DNA of 59,714 bases from Prevotella merdae (GTDB lineage Bacteria > Bacteroidota > Bacteroidia > Bacteroidales > Bacteroidaceae). This document shows, piece after piece, positions 16,793 to 25,196 of the stretch. The notes under the pieces were generated by a model. The model made no database searches. It saw only the letters and a program-made list of their open reading frames with translations, and had not been told where the DNA came from. How positions within the stretch are numbered: the first letter of the stretch is position 1; each line of letters begins with the position of its first letter. The stretch spans positions 418,602 through 478,315 of the forward strand of contig NZ_LT985324.1 in NCBI RefSeq assembly GCF_900290275.1, read 5' to 3'. Made by a program: the position numbers and the translations under genes.

Positions 16793-18601
16793 ATGATAGA
16801 AATGATTATAGATTCGAAATTATTAGCATCTATGGCACCCAAAATAACAAATGGTGTCATAAATATACTACAGGATGTTTCTGCCGGTATCAAGCAAGCT
16901 TTAAGAGAAGACATTAATACGTATATAGGTAATTTTGTCGATAAATATTCTAAAATAAAGACATTTCTTTTTAGCGAAGAACGTCATAATTTTTATGATG
17001 TCTACTTTCCTCTTTCTTTAAAGGGAAGAAATAAAGAGATGCAAGTCCCCGATAATCCAGATAAGTTATTTGCAGAGCATAACTTCATAACCCTTCTTGG
17101 GCATGCTGGATGTGGTAAAACGATGATTCTTCGACATTTGTTTCTATCAGCGTGCAGCAAGTCAAGTAAGATACCATTGGTTATTGAATTAAGAAAACTA
17201 AAAGGTTTTAATGGAAGCTTTATAGACTTTGTTGCAAATAAGGTTTTTAATTTCAAATTGTCTCAAAACGAGAACATATTCAATAGAATGTTGAAGACAG
17301 GAAATTTCCTTTTTTTACTAGATGGTTATGATGAGATAGCTATTGATCAAAAAGACAAGCTTACTCATGATTTGGAAAATTTCTTTGATAGTTATCATAA
17401 CAACTACTTTTTGTTGACTTCACGCCCTGGAGCAGGTGCTGAAACGTTTGAGAGATTTGATAATTATCATGTATGTATACTTTCCGATTCTCAGGTTCTT
17501 GATTTCATAGATAAACAATTAGTAAATGGTTGTGAGGAAGATTTAGAATTAGCATCAAAGATAAAGGCTTTGTTGTCTGAATCTAAAAACAATCCATTTA
17601 TGAAGTATATGAGTAGTCCGTTGCTTTTATCCATGTTCATATTAACTTATAATGAGCATCCTGAATTACCAAAGCATATAAGTAGTTTTTACTATAATGT
17701 TTTCGATACATTGCACTCAAAACATGATGCAAAAAGTAAAGCTGGTGGTTATCAGCATGAGAAAAAGTCAAAATTAAGTCAAGACGAAATCAGACTATTA
17801 TTAGAAGCATTTTGTTTTGTATCATATATGCAATCTACTTATGAATTTTCTCCTGAATATCTTCATGCAATTTTGCCGAAAATCATAGAACGATTGAAAG
17901 TAGCCAGTAAAGTTAATGATGTAATATATGATCTTAGTGTTGCCATTTCTATATTGGTTCAAGATGGAACTTCTTATGTATTTCCTCATCGTTCTCTTCA
18001 AGAATATTTTGCAGCATCATACATAGCTCATTCAAGAGAAGAAATAAAAAAAACAATATATACAAAAAAGTTGATAAAAACAGGAAGGTATGAACGCATT
18101 ACATTTTGGAGATTATGTGAAGAATTAGATTCAAGTTGTTTTCTTCAATATTTCATAATTCCAAGTTTAGAGATTTTTCTTGAAGAGTTAACAAAGATGA
18201 ATGATAGGAGTTTATCTTTATCTGCTAATATATTTTTTAATTATTTGGAACAGACAACTACGCATGTTGCAAAAAGTGACGAAAAATATTTTCTTTTTAG
18301 AACGGGAAATTTTTATGAGACTATAACTCGATATGTACATATACCGAATTTTATAAATAAAAAGTTGTCTGTTGTTATTCATAACGAAGTGGAAAAAGTA
18401 GCACCTTTATTTATTAATAATAAAAGGACTTGTTTTGATAGTAAAGATAAATCTAAAGATATTTTGGTATTTTATGAAGATATCGGGATTTATAATGTAG
18501 CAGAAGAATACAAAAATTCTTTGGAGAAAAAAATAAAAGAAATAAATGATCTTTTAGCTTCTATGCGAGATGATTCAGACGCTTTAATCGATTTAATTTG
18601 A
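16793..18601 (+). CDS. NACHT-domain NTPase (bacterial NLR-like, putative antiphage)
   Basis: A 602-residue STAND NTPase of the NACHT clade. Walker A is GHAGCGKT (K109), Walker B is FLLDGYDEI (D177, D180, E181), followed by the sensor segment FLLTSRPGAG and the winged-helix block SYVFPHRSLQEYFAASYIAH, a NACHT hallmark. The N-terminal ~75 residues are helical and lack a recognisable effector, and the C-terminus (residues ~440-602) has no clear repeats. Bacterial NACHT proteins include single-gene antiphage systems. Here it sits inside a polysaccharide locus, AT-rich like its neighbours, with a kinase-like stump directly upstream. Starts at 16793 and 16802 are both possible. Confidence 0.82.
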   Translation: MIEMIIDSKLLASMAPKITNGVINILQDVSAGIKQALREDINTYIGNFVDKYSKIKTFLFSEERHNFYDVYFPLSLKGRNKEMQVPDNPDKLFAEHNFITLLGHAGCGKTMILRHLFLSACSKSSKIPLVIELRKLKGFNGSFIDFVANKVFNFKLSQNENIFNRMLKTGNFLFLLDGYDEIAIDQKDKLTHDLENFFDSYHNNYFLLTSRPGAGAETFERFDNYHVCILSDSQVLDFIDKQLVNGCEEDLELASKIKALLSESKNNPFMKYMSSPLLLSMFILTYNEHPELPKHISSFYYNVFDTLHSKHDAKSKAGGYQHEKKSKLSQDEIRLLLEAFCFVSYMQSTYEFSPEYLHAILPKIIERLKVASKVNDVIYDLSVAISILVQDGTSYVFPHRSLQEYFAASYIAHSREEIKKTIYTKKLIKTGRYERITFWRLCEELDSSCFLQYFIIPSLEIFLEELTKMNDRSLSLSANIFFNYLEQTTTHVAKSDEKYFLFRTGNFYETITRYVHIPNFINKKLSVVIHNEVEKVAPLFINNKRTCFDSKDKSKDILVFYEDIGIYNVAEEYKNSLEKKIKEINDLLASMRDDSDALIDLI

Positions 18602-18617
18602 ACGTATATAATTTATT

Positions 18618-19391
18618 ATGCAAGACTACGGATTAGTATCTATAATCACTCCCACTTGGGCGTGTGCTGCTTTTATAGCAGAAACAATCAAAAGTATACA
18701 GGCTCAGACTTACCAAAACTGGGAACTTCTTATTCAAGACGACTGTTCTAAGGACAATACGTTGGAGGTTGTAAAGCCGTTTATGGAGGCTGACAAGCGT
18801 ATTAATTATGAATGCAATCCTAAGAACTCTGGGGCTGCCATTACCAGAAACAATGCCTTGCGTAGGGCAAAGGGCAGATGGATTGCTTTTCTTGACTCGG
18901 ATGACTTGTGGTTGCCTGAGAAATTGGAGCATCAACTGAAGTTTATGGTGGAGAATGGTTATGCCTTCTCTTATCATGAATATACAGAGATGAGTGAGGA
19001 TGGCAAAGACTTGGGCGTGTATGTGTCGGGAATAAAGAAAGTGAGTAAGTTGGCTATGTTTATGTGCTGTTGGCCAGGATGCCTGGCTGTGATGTACGAC
19101 AGAGAGCGGATAGGACTGGTGCAGATAAAGGATGTACGTAAAAATAACGATACGGCTCTATGGCTTAAGGTTGTTAGAAAGGCTCCTTGCTATTTGCTGA
19201 AGGAGAACCTGGCAAGGTATCGCCGACGTAAAGTAAGCATAACTCCTAAGCCTTTGTGGAAACGCATTTGGGCACATTATCCACTGTTTCATGTGGCAGA
19301 AGAAATGAATCCATTGATGGCTACATTCTGGACATTGATGAATGTTGTGGGTAATGGATGGAAGAAAATGTGGTATGTGAAGAAACAATGA
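18618..19391 (+). CDS. Glycosyltransferase family 2
   Basis: A 257-residue GT-A fold enzyme. SIITPTWACAAFIAETIKSI begins the nucleotide-binding fold, LIQDDCSKDNTLEVV supplies the first aspartates, and WIAFLDSDDLWLPEKLE is the DxD-type metal and UDP-sugar site. It resembles WcaA/TuaG-type capsule transferases and would add one sugar in the cytoplasm. Base composition is higher in G+C than the run up to 16434, suggesting a separate segment of the locus. Its stop overlaps the next start as ATGA. Confidence 0.88.
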   Translation: MQDYGLVSIITPTWACAAFIAETIKSIQAQTYQNWELLIQDDCSKDNTLEVVKPFMEADKRINYECNPKNSGAAITRNNALRRAKGRWIAFLDSDDLWLPEKLEHQLKFMVENGYAFSYHEYTEMSEDGKDLGVYVSGIKKVSKLAMFMCCWPGCLAVMYDRERIGLVQIKDVRKNNDTALWLKVVRKAPCYLLKENLARYRRRKVSITPKPLWKRIWAHYPLFHVAEEMNPLMATFWTLMNVVGNGWKKMWYVKKQ

Positions 19392-20494
19392 GAGAAAACA
19401 CTATGGACAAGTCTTCCAAAACATTATTGCGATTGCTTGACATTGCTATAAACGGAAATGTGAAGGAGATTGATGATAACGTGGACTGGCGGAATGTCTT
19501 GCTTCTTGCACAGAAGCAAGGCGTGCGTGGGTTGGTGTATGAGGCTTTGGAATTGTTGAAGCAGGAGGATGCTGATTGTACTTGCTTTCCTGATCGCACG
19601 ACTTTGATGCAATGGTATGCACAGACTGCTTTTGTGGAAAAGATGTTTGCGCAACATGTGGCTTTGGCTAAGGATGTTGTAGAACTTTGGAAACATCATG
19701 GCATAAAGACTGTTGTCTTCAAGGGACTGGCTCACAGCCGTTATTATCCAAGGGCTGAGCATAGGGAGTTTGGCGACTTCGACTGCTACTTGATTGACGC
19801 TTATGGCGAGTGTGCTTATAGGCAAGGCAATGAGGTGGCAAGGAAGAAGGGCTTGATGGTGGATGATGGTTGGTATAAGCATTCGCATATCGCTTATAAG
19901 AAACTGACCATCGAGAACCATCAGTATTTTACTTCAGCTCGTCGTGGCGGAACGGATTTGGCTTTGCATAAATATATTGTTGAGGCTATAGGCAACGGAA
20001 GTAAACTGGAAAGACTTGACGGAACGGAGATTTATGTGTTGCCAGTTGAGGCAGAGGGATTGTTTATGCTCTATCATTCGCTGACGCATTTCTTGGTGGA
20101 AGGTATCAATTTAAGGCATTTTGTTGATTGGGCTTGCTGGATTAAGACTAATCAAGACAAAGTGGAATGGAAGGAGTTTTATTCTCTATGCAAGCGGTTT
20201 AGACTGGACGGTTTTGCTGATGTATTGAATACTATTGCAGTGAAATACCTTGGTGTGGAACTGAATGACAAGAGAATATTTGCTGACAGCGAGTTTGCAG
20301 AAAGGACCATCGAGAGTGCTTTGTATGACGATACCTCCATTTACAATCGTGGCAAAGGACAATGGTATCAGCGGTTGCATGTTATTGGCAACGCTTTCAG
20401 ATATTCATGGAAATACAGGGACGTGGCACACTATAGCATGATTGGTTATGTGTGGCAGTTTGTGTATGGATTCTTAAGAAGAAAAGAGAGATAA
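19388..20494 (+). CDS. Nucleotidyltransferase-fold family protein (NTP_transf_5-like)
   Basis: A protein of about 368 residues resembling the uncharacterised nucleotidyltransferase family common in Bacteroidetes polysaccharide loci. The signature is VFKGLAHSRYYPRAEHREFGDFDCYLI, where G-D-F-D is the metal-binding pair of the polymerase-beta fold, followed by HLALHKYI-like and LFMLYHSLTHF helices. The function in glycan loci is unknown. I chose ATG 19388, which overlaps the GT2 stop, over an ATG at 19358 that would overlap it by 34 bases. ATG 19403 is also possible. Confidence 0.75.
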   Translation: MRENTMDKSSKTLLRLLDIAINGNVKEIDDNVDWRNVLLLAQKQGVRGLVYEALELLKQEDADCTCFPDRTTLMQWYAQTAFVEKMFAQHVALAKDVVELWKHHGIKTVVFKGLAHSRYYPRAEHREFGDFDCYLIDAYGECAYRQGNEVARKKGLMVDDGWYKHSHIAYKKLTIENHQYFTSARRGGTDLALHKYIVEAIGNGSKLERLDGTEIYVLPVEAEGLFMLYHSLTHFLVEGINLRHFVDWACWIKTNQDKVEWKEFYSLCKRFRLDGFADVLNTIAVKYLGVELNDKRIFADSEFAERTIESALYDDTSIYNRGKGQWYQRLHVIGNAFRYSWKYRDVAHYSMIGYVWQFVYGFLRRKER

Positions 20495-20502
20495 AGTTGA
20501 AT

Positions 20503-20551
20503 CACATGGATTTTGTGCTGAATGTTAATAAAGCAGCACAAAATCCGTGTG
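20503..20551. terminator. Bidirectional hairpin between convergent genes
   Basis: CACATGGATTTTGTGCTG (20503-20520) pairs with CAGCACAAAATCCGTGTG (20534-20551) over 18 bp with one wobble and a 13-base loop, placed exactly between two convergent genes. No strong U-tract follows on either strand. Confidence 0.7.
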
Positions 20552-20558
20552 GGATAAT

Positions 20559-21944
20559 TTACTGAGGTTCGGATGTTGTGGATCTTATTATCTGTGAAAC
20601 GGCATAGAGAGGAAAAACGTTGACGTGACGAACGGCATCGGCATCTTCTTTGTCGGTGTAACTAAACTCTCCGAATTTCTCTAATGAGCAACGTACGGCT
20701 TCGGTGATATGCTTCTCACGCATAAAAGACCACAAACTCTTCATTCCACCTTGGTTTCCTGCTTTGACCTCTATGGGAAGAATATTAAGATGTGATGGCA
20801 GGAGATAGTCGATTTCTGCTAATGAATTCTTTGACAAGCGTACCCAATAATACAACTCATGTCGCAAGTTGGGTGTCATATAGTGAAGCATCTCCAAACC
20901 GGCAACAAGCTCTGCCATGGCACCTTTGTTGACAAGGTCGGCTGCTGTGGCTGTAAGTATTTGGGTGGTAAGCATGGTTGTATCTCCTATAGTGATGCCC
21001 AAAAGTCGCAGCATAAGTCCACAGTCAAAGAATAGAATCTTGCGATAGGAATTGTCAGCTTCACTACCTAAAGGGAGTCCATTGGCACTGGTGTGAGTTA
21101 CGGGAATTAGTAATCCTGCAAGAATGAGTAGGTCGAGCGCACTCTTGACTTCTGCTGTCTTATAGTCGCCTACTTTGGTATAGACAAACTTTTTCGTGGC
21201 TTGTACTGCTGCACTACGCAATATGTTGCGAAGTAAATTGACATCAGCCTTTTTCTTGTATTTAGGAAAGTCGTCCTCATAGCTTACAAGTATATCATTT
21301 TGTACTTCCTGACAAAGCAAGTAATCGTGAGTCTCAACCCATTTGCCAACACATTCGGGCATTCCTCCTACAAGCATATATGTGCGAAGAAGACTGACTA
21401 ACTTTTCGTGCAATGGCTCAGGAAGAGGTGATTGTGAAGATGCTGCGTTACGAACTTCGAGTAATAGATCTTCGTTGTTGGCAAGAAGAAATTCATCGAA
21501 GGTCATTGGGTACATGAACATTGAATGGATTCGACCTACGCCAAATGTTGGTAATTCAGCAAGAGCGAACTCTAATAGGGAGCCTGCTGCAATAACATGA
21601 AGTTTGGGCATGTTCTCTTTGAAGAAACGTAATGACATGATAGCTTCTGGACACTCTTGTATCTCATCCATAAAAAGAAGTGTCTCGCCTTCTTCTATCC
21701 TTGAGCCTGATATTGCAGAAATCTGCATAACGATACGATTGACATTTAGGTCGGGCTGGAAGATAGCTTTGTATTGAGGCTCCATCTCAAAATTTATTTC
21801 TAAAAAGTTTTTGAATTGCTTGCCTAAATGACGCACAGCAGAAGACTTGCCTACCTGGCGTGCTCCTCGAAGTAGAATAGGTTTACGTGTATCGCGTGAA
21901 GCCCATTCTGATAGATATTTATCTATAATTCTCTTGTAGTACAT
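20559..21944 (-). CDS. AAA ATPase with DUF4143 domain
   Basis: A 461-residue protein of the Bacteroidetes AAA/DUF4143 family. Walker A is LLRGARQVGKSSAVRHLG near residue 25, Walker B is TLLFMDEIQECPEAIMSL, and the arginine-finger region is HVIAAGSLLEFAL. The C-terminal DUF4143 part has a nuclease-like Glu/Lys patch (LAEIDYLLPSH, ILPIEVKAG). The cellular role is unknown. The frame is open upstream to 22100, but that extension is a 33-bp DNA repeat array carrying the promoter, so the ATG at 21944 (MYYKRIIDKYL) is the real start. It runs against the direction of the polysaccharide genes and is probably an independent cargo gene. Confidence 0.88.
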   Translation of the reverse strand: MYYKRIIDKYLSEWASRDTRKPILLRGARQVGKSSAVRHLGKQFKNFLEINFEMEPQYKAIFQPDLNVNRIVMQISAISGSRIEEGETLLFMDEIQECPEAIMSLRFFKENMPKLHVIAAGSLLEFALAELPTFGVGRIHSMFMYPMTFDEFLLANNEDLLLEVRNAASSQSPLPEPLHEKLVSLLRTYMLVGGMPECVGKWVETHDYLLCQEVQNDILVSYEDDFPKYKKKADVNLLRNILRSAAVQATKKFVYTKVGDYKTAEVKSALDLLILAGLLIPVTHTSANGLPLGSEADNSYRKILFFDCGLMLRLLGITIGDTTMLTTQILTATAADLVNKGAMAELVAGLEMLHYMTPNLRHELYYWVRLSKNSLAEIDYLLPSHLNILPIEVKAGNQGGMKSLWSFMREKHITEAVRCSLEKFGEFSYTDKEDADAVRHVNVFPLYAVSQIIRSTTSEPQ

Positions 21945-21974
21945 AGTGATTCGTAAATTGTTGTATTTCAGTGA

Positions 21975-22006
21975 CAAAGATAACGAAATAAAATTATCCA
22001 AACAAA
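21975..22006 (-). promoter_or_regulatory. Bacteroidetes promoter of the DUF4143 ATPase gene
   Basis: On the minus strand TATCTTTG (plus coordinates 21975-21982) is a -7 box, with TTTG at 22003-22006 twenty bases upstream. The -33 box lies within the first copy of the 33-bp repeat. The transcript would start near 21968, just before the ATG at 21944. Confidence 0.7.
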
Positions 22007-22115
22007 TAAATCGCCGAAAAATGACATTTTCCAAACAAATAAATTGGCGAAAAACGAAATTTTCCAAACAAATAAATCGCGGGAAATAGACTTTTTCCAA
22101 ACAAATAATTTAATC
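21994..22115. repeat. 33-bp periodic repeat array upstream of the DUF4143 gene
   Basis: The core CCAAACAAATAAAT or a close variant begins at 21998, 22031, 22064 and 22097, exactly 33 bases apart. Spacers are variable but keep GCG/GGCGAAAA and TTTTCC edges. Read on the minus strand the core is ATTTATTTGTTTGG. Confidence 0.85.
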
Positions 22116-22139
22116 ATTTAAACATTTTATAATCATATT

Positions 22140-23429
22140 ATGACAATGAAATTGCGTAATGTGCCTTTCTCTCCGCCTGATATGACGGAGGCAGAGGCTG
22201 CAGAAGTGCGTGATGCTATTTTGTCTGGTTGGATTACAACTGGACCACGCACAAAGAAGTTAGAGAAAGAAGTAGCTGAGTTTATTGGTGTGCAGAAGGC
22301 TGTATGCCTTAACTCGCAAACTGCTTGTGGTGAAATGGCTCTTAGACTGTTGGGCGTTGGTGAGGGCGACGAGGTGATTGTGCCTGCTTATACCTATACA
22401 GCAAGTGCTTCTATTGTGGAGCATGTGGGTGCCAAGCTCGTGTTTGTGGATGTGCAGAAGGACTGCCTTGAGATGGACTATGAGGCAGTAGAGAAGGCTA
22501 TCACTCCTAATACTAAGGCTATCATTCCAGTTGACTTGGCTGGTATTCCTTGCGACTATGACAGACTGTATAGTATCGTGGAAGGCAAGAAGGCTATGTT
22601 TACTCCTAAGACAGACTTGCAGAAGATGCTTGGTCGTGTTGCTGTCTGCTGCGATGCTGCCCATGCCTTTGGTGCTTCACGTAAGGGAAAGATGGTGGGA
22701 GCAATTGCCGACTTCTCGTCTTTCTCGTTCCATGCTGTGAAGAACTTTACTACTGCTGAGGGTGGTGCCTTGTCATGGAATCTGCCTTTTGGTAATGAGA
22801 AGGTGGTGAAGGACTTGGACAAGAACGTGGATAATGCGTTCAGCGGTGTGCCTGAGATTGAGGGGGAGACTTGGAATGAGAATCTTTATCGTAAGGCACA
22901 GCTGTTGAGTCTGCATGGACAGAACAAGGATGCTTTGGCTAAGACTAAGCTCGGTGCATGGGAATATGACATCATTGGCACTTGGTATAAGTGTAACATG
23001 ACGGATGTGGTGGCTGCTATCGGACTTGTGCAGATGCAGCGCTATAAGGGTATGCTGGAGCGCAGACGCAAGATGATTGAGCGTTATGACGAGGCTTTGA
23101 AACCTTTGAACGTGGCTGTGCTGAACCATTATGACGAGGAGCATACTTCATCGGGTCACTTGTACTTGGTGCGTCTGTTGGGCAGAACTCGTGAGGAGAC
23201 AAACAAGGTGATTGAAAAGATGGCGGAGCGTGGCATTGCTACTAACGTTCACTATAAGCCGCTACCTATGATGACTGCCTACAAGAAGTTGGGATTTGAC
23301 ATCAAGGATTTCCCAAATGCTTATCACATGTTTGAGAATGAAATCACTCTGCCGTTGAATACTAAGATGACGGACGAGGATTTGGAGTATGTGATTGAGA
23401 ATTTTGTAGAGATTGTAAATAATTTGTAA
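22140..23429 (+). CDS. DegT/DnrJ/EryC1/StrS-family sugar aminotransferase
   Basis: A 429-residue PLP enzyme of the DegT family, which aminates nucleotide-linked keto-sugars for glycan synthesis. FHAVKNFTTAEGGAL contains the PLP lysine (K201), AVCLNSQTACGEMALRLLGVG is the cofactor phosphate region, and CCDAAHAFGA carries the aspartate that holds the pyridine nitrogen. It is a little longer than the usual ~380 residues, with an insert around residues 140-160. It may prepare the amino-sugar that the downstream transferase loads on undecaprenyl phosphate. ATG 22146 is an alternative start. Confidence 0.9.
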   Translation: MTMKLRNVPFSPPDMTEAEAAEVRDAILSGWITTGPRTKKLEKEVAEFIGVQKAVCLNSQTACGEMALRLLGVGEGDEVIVPAYTYTASASIVEHVGAKLVFVDVQKDCLEMDYEAVEKAITPNTKAIIPVDLAGIPCDYDRLYSIVEGKKAMFTPKTDLQKMLGRVAVCCDAAHAFGASRKGKMVGAIADFSSFSFHAVKNFTTAEGGALSWNLPFGNEKVVKDLDKNVDNAFSGVPEIEGETWNENLYRKAQLLSLHGQNKDALAKTKLGAWEYDIIGTWYKCNMTDVVAAIGLVQMQRYKGMLERRRKMIERYDEALKPLNVAVLNHYDEEHTSSGHLYLVRLLGRTREETNKVIEKMAERGIATNVHYKPLPMMTAYKKLGFDIKDFPNAYHMFENEITLPLNTKMTDEDLEYVIENFVEIVNNL

Positions 23430-23462
23430 AATTCGATTATAAAAGAATGTCAAAGGATATTT

Positions 23463-23548
23463 AGGAGGGTATGGCATCCTTGCCATACCCACTAAATAGG
23501 TTGTACAATCATAGCAGAGTGGGTATGGCAGGGATGCCATACCCTCCT
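23463..23548. repeat. Nested palindrome (REP/MITE-like hairpin pair)
   Basis: Two 31-base arms, 23463-23493 and 23518-23548, are inverted copies with one mismatch. Each arm is itself a hairpin (GGGTATGGCA, four or so bases, TGCCATACCC). The intervening 24 bases are unrelated. It lies between the aminotransferase and the sugar transferase. Confidence 0.85.
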
Positions 23549-23605
23549 ACAGATTGCCGCTCATATATAAAGATAAAAATGAACACATACTTATATTAAA
23601 AATGT

Positions 23606-24199
23606 ATGAAAAGATTATTTGACATAGTTGCTTCTGGTTGTGGATTAATTGTTTTAAGTCCATTGTTTCTGATATTGGCTATTTGGATTAAGTTGGACTC
23701 TAAAGGTCCGGTGTTTTATCGTCAGGTGCGTGTGGGACGTGGAAACAAGGATTTCCGTATTTTTAAGTTCCGCTCAATGCGTGTAGGAGCAGACAAGGGT
23801 TCATTAGTGACCATTGGTGGTCGTGATCCTCGTGTGACACGTTCGGGTTATTATATCCGTAAATATAAATTTGATGAACTCCCCCAACTTATAAACGTGT
23901 TTATTGGAGATATGAGTTTGGTTGGTCCTCGTCCGGAGGTGCGTCACTATGTGAATTACTGGACACCCGAACAGATGCACGTGCTGGATGTAAGACCAGG
24001 CATTACTGACCCGGCAAGCATCAAGTTTCGCAATGAGAACGAACTGATGGAGAAGGCTGAGGATCCAGAGGATTACTATATCCATGTGATTATGCAGGAG
24101 AAGATAAAGCTGTATCTGGAGTATGTGAAGAACAGCTCGTTCTGGTATGACGTGAAGCTTATCTTCGAGACATTCAAGGTTATTGTCACTGAACGATGA
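23606..24199 (+). CDS. Undecaprenyl-phosphate sugar-1-phosphate transferase (initiating transferase)
   Basis: A 197-residue bacterial sugar transferase of the small PglC/WecP-like kind. One N-terminal membrane helix (DIVASGCGLIVLSPLFLILAI, residues ~5-26) is followed by the catalytic domain with PVFYRQVRVGRG, FRIFKFRSMR, RKYKFDELPQLINVF and GDMSLVGPRPE, where the Asp-Glu and the arginines bind metal and phosphate. It moves a sugar-phosphate from UDP-sugar to undecaprenyl phosphate and so starts each repeat unit. It probably closes the polysaccharide locus, since the next genes are of another kind. Confidence 0.9.
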   Translation: MKRLFDIVASGCGLIVLSPLFLILAIWIKLDSKGPVFYRQVRVGRGNKDFRIFKFRSMRVGADKGSLVTIGGRDPRVTRSGYYIRKYKFDELPQLINVFIGDMSLVGPRPEVRHYVNYWTPEQMHVLDVRPGITDPASIKFRNENELMEKAEDPEDYYIHVIMQEKIKLYLEYVKNSSFWYDVKLIFETFKVIVTER

Positions 24200-24600
24200 G
24201 TACCTTGCTGAATTAGGAGTTTTGAATTAGGAGTTGGTTGCCAGAAGCAATTAGGAATTTTGAGTTTTGATTTTTGTAATCGGCTGTGCCGCTTGCCAGA
24301 GCAAGAATTGTTCGCTGCTACGCATGCGATGAAGAATTAGGAGTTTTGAATTACATTATGATTTAACTGAACTTTCGCAAGTTCGGAGATTTCAGAAGTT
24401 AAAGGAGTTTTTCGCAAAGCTCAAGGAAGCTTCACTCCCTTCGGTCGTTAGAAATTCTTGCTAAGGCAAGCGGCAAAGCCGAGCGATAGCCATTACTCTT
24501 TTTGCTGATTATTCAGCTGTAAGGCATACGGCTTTAAATTCTATAACTTCTTTAAATTCTATAACTTCTGAATTTGCAAAAGTTCAATGATTTAATATTA
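24200..24600. repeat. Gap with imperfect inverted repeats, MITE-like
   Basis: No gene fits here. The arm at 24281-24309 (CGGCTGTGCCGCTTGCC...) and the arm at 24453-24481 are inverted copies over 29 bases with three mismatches. Outer segments around 24371-24400 and 24563-24590 (GAACTTTCGCAA versus TTGCAAAAGTTC, with AACTTCTGAA copies) also pair. Short direct repeats of GAATTAGGAGTTTTGAATTA occur near 24208 and 24332, and TTCTATAACTTC occurs twice near 24539-24570. Confidence 0.65.
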
Positions 24601-24607
24601 ATTGGAT

Positions 24608-25072
24608 ATGGAAATAAATAAAGAATTACTCGATAATTTGTTTGAACAGGCAAAAGAGAATCCTCGTTTACGTCAGAATTTGGATTTGCGTACATCTGCC
24701 AATGATAATTCGCAACGCATGCTGAATGCTCTGTTGCCAGAAACTGTTGTGCCTATACACAGGCATGAGGACACGACAGAAACAGTTGTCTGCTTGTGCG
24801 GAAAATTGGACGAAGTGATATATGAGGAGGTAGTGACATACGAGAAGAATGCATCTGAAGCATTGCCTATGGCTATAGATGCGCAAGATGTAACACGGAA
24901 AGTAGAGTATCGCGAGGTACAACGCATTCATCTTTGTCCAGCGGAAGCGAAGTATGGATGTCAGATACCAAAAGGTGCATGGCACACGGTGGAAGTAATA
25001 GAGCCGAGCGTGATATTCGAGGCCAAGGATGGGGCATATGGGAAGGATGGCAGCGAAACTGCTAGGGCTTAA
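24608..25072 (+). CDS. WbuC-family cupin-fold metalloprotein
   Basis: A 154-residue protein like WbuC, a cupin found in O-antigen and capsule loci. Metal ligands are visible in PIHRHEDTTETVVCLCGKLDEVIYEE and in GAWHTVEVIEPSVIFEAKDG. The reaction is not known. ATG 24608 is preferred over the in-frame TTG at 24602. It is separated from the sugar transferase by the inverted-repeat region and precedes the defence island by 124 bases, in which I see no gene. Confidence 0.8.
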   Translation: MEINKELLDNLFEQAKENPRLRQNLDLRTSANDNSQRMLNALLPETVVPIHRHEDTTETVVCLCGKLDEVIYEEVVTYEKNASEALPMAIDAQDVTRKVEYREVQRIHLCPAEAKYGCQIPKGAWHTVEVIEPSVIFEAKDGAYGKDGSETARA

Positions 25073-25196
25073 AGGCATTCTTTAAGAATTTGAGGAAGAC
25101 ACGATTGATGGTAAAAAAACATAGCCATTTTTTTGAGCAACTTTTGGGGGATGGGGCTTAGTAGCCAGTTTTTATAAACTACACAACGTCAATATT

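Noticed and set aside
16690..18601. Kinase-NACHT fusion protein
   Set aside because: The kinase-like loop and the NACHT gene are in different frames, and the NACHT protein has its own complete start.
21945..22100. N-terminal extension of the DUF4143 ATPase
   Set aside because: It is a translation of the 33-bp DNA repeat array and lies upstream of the -7 box, so it would not be transcribed from that promoter.
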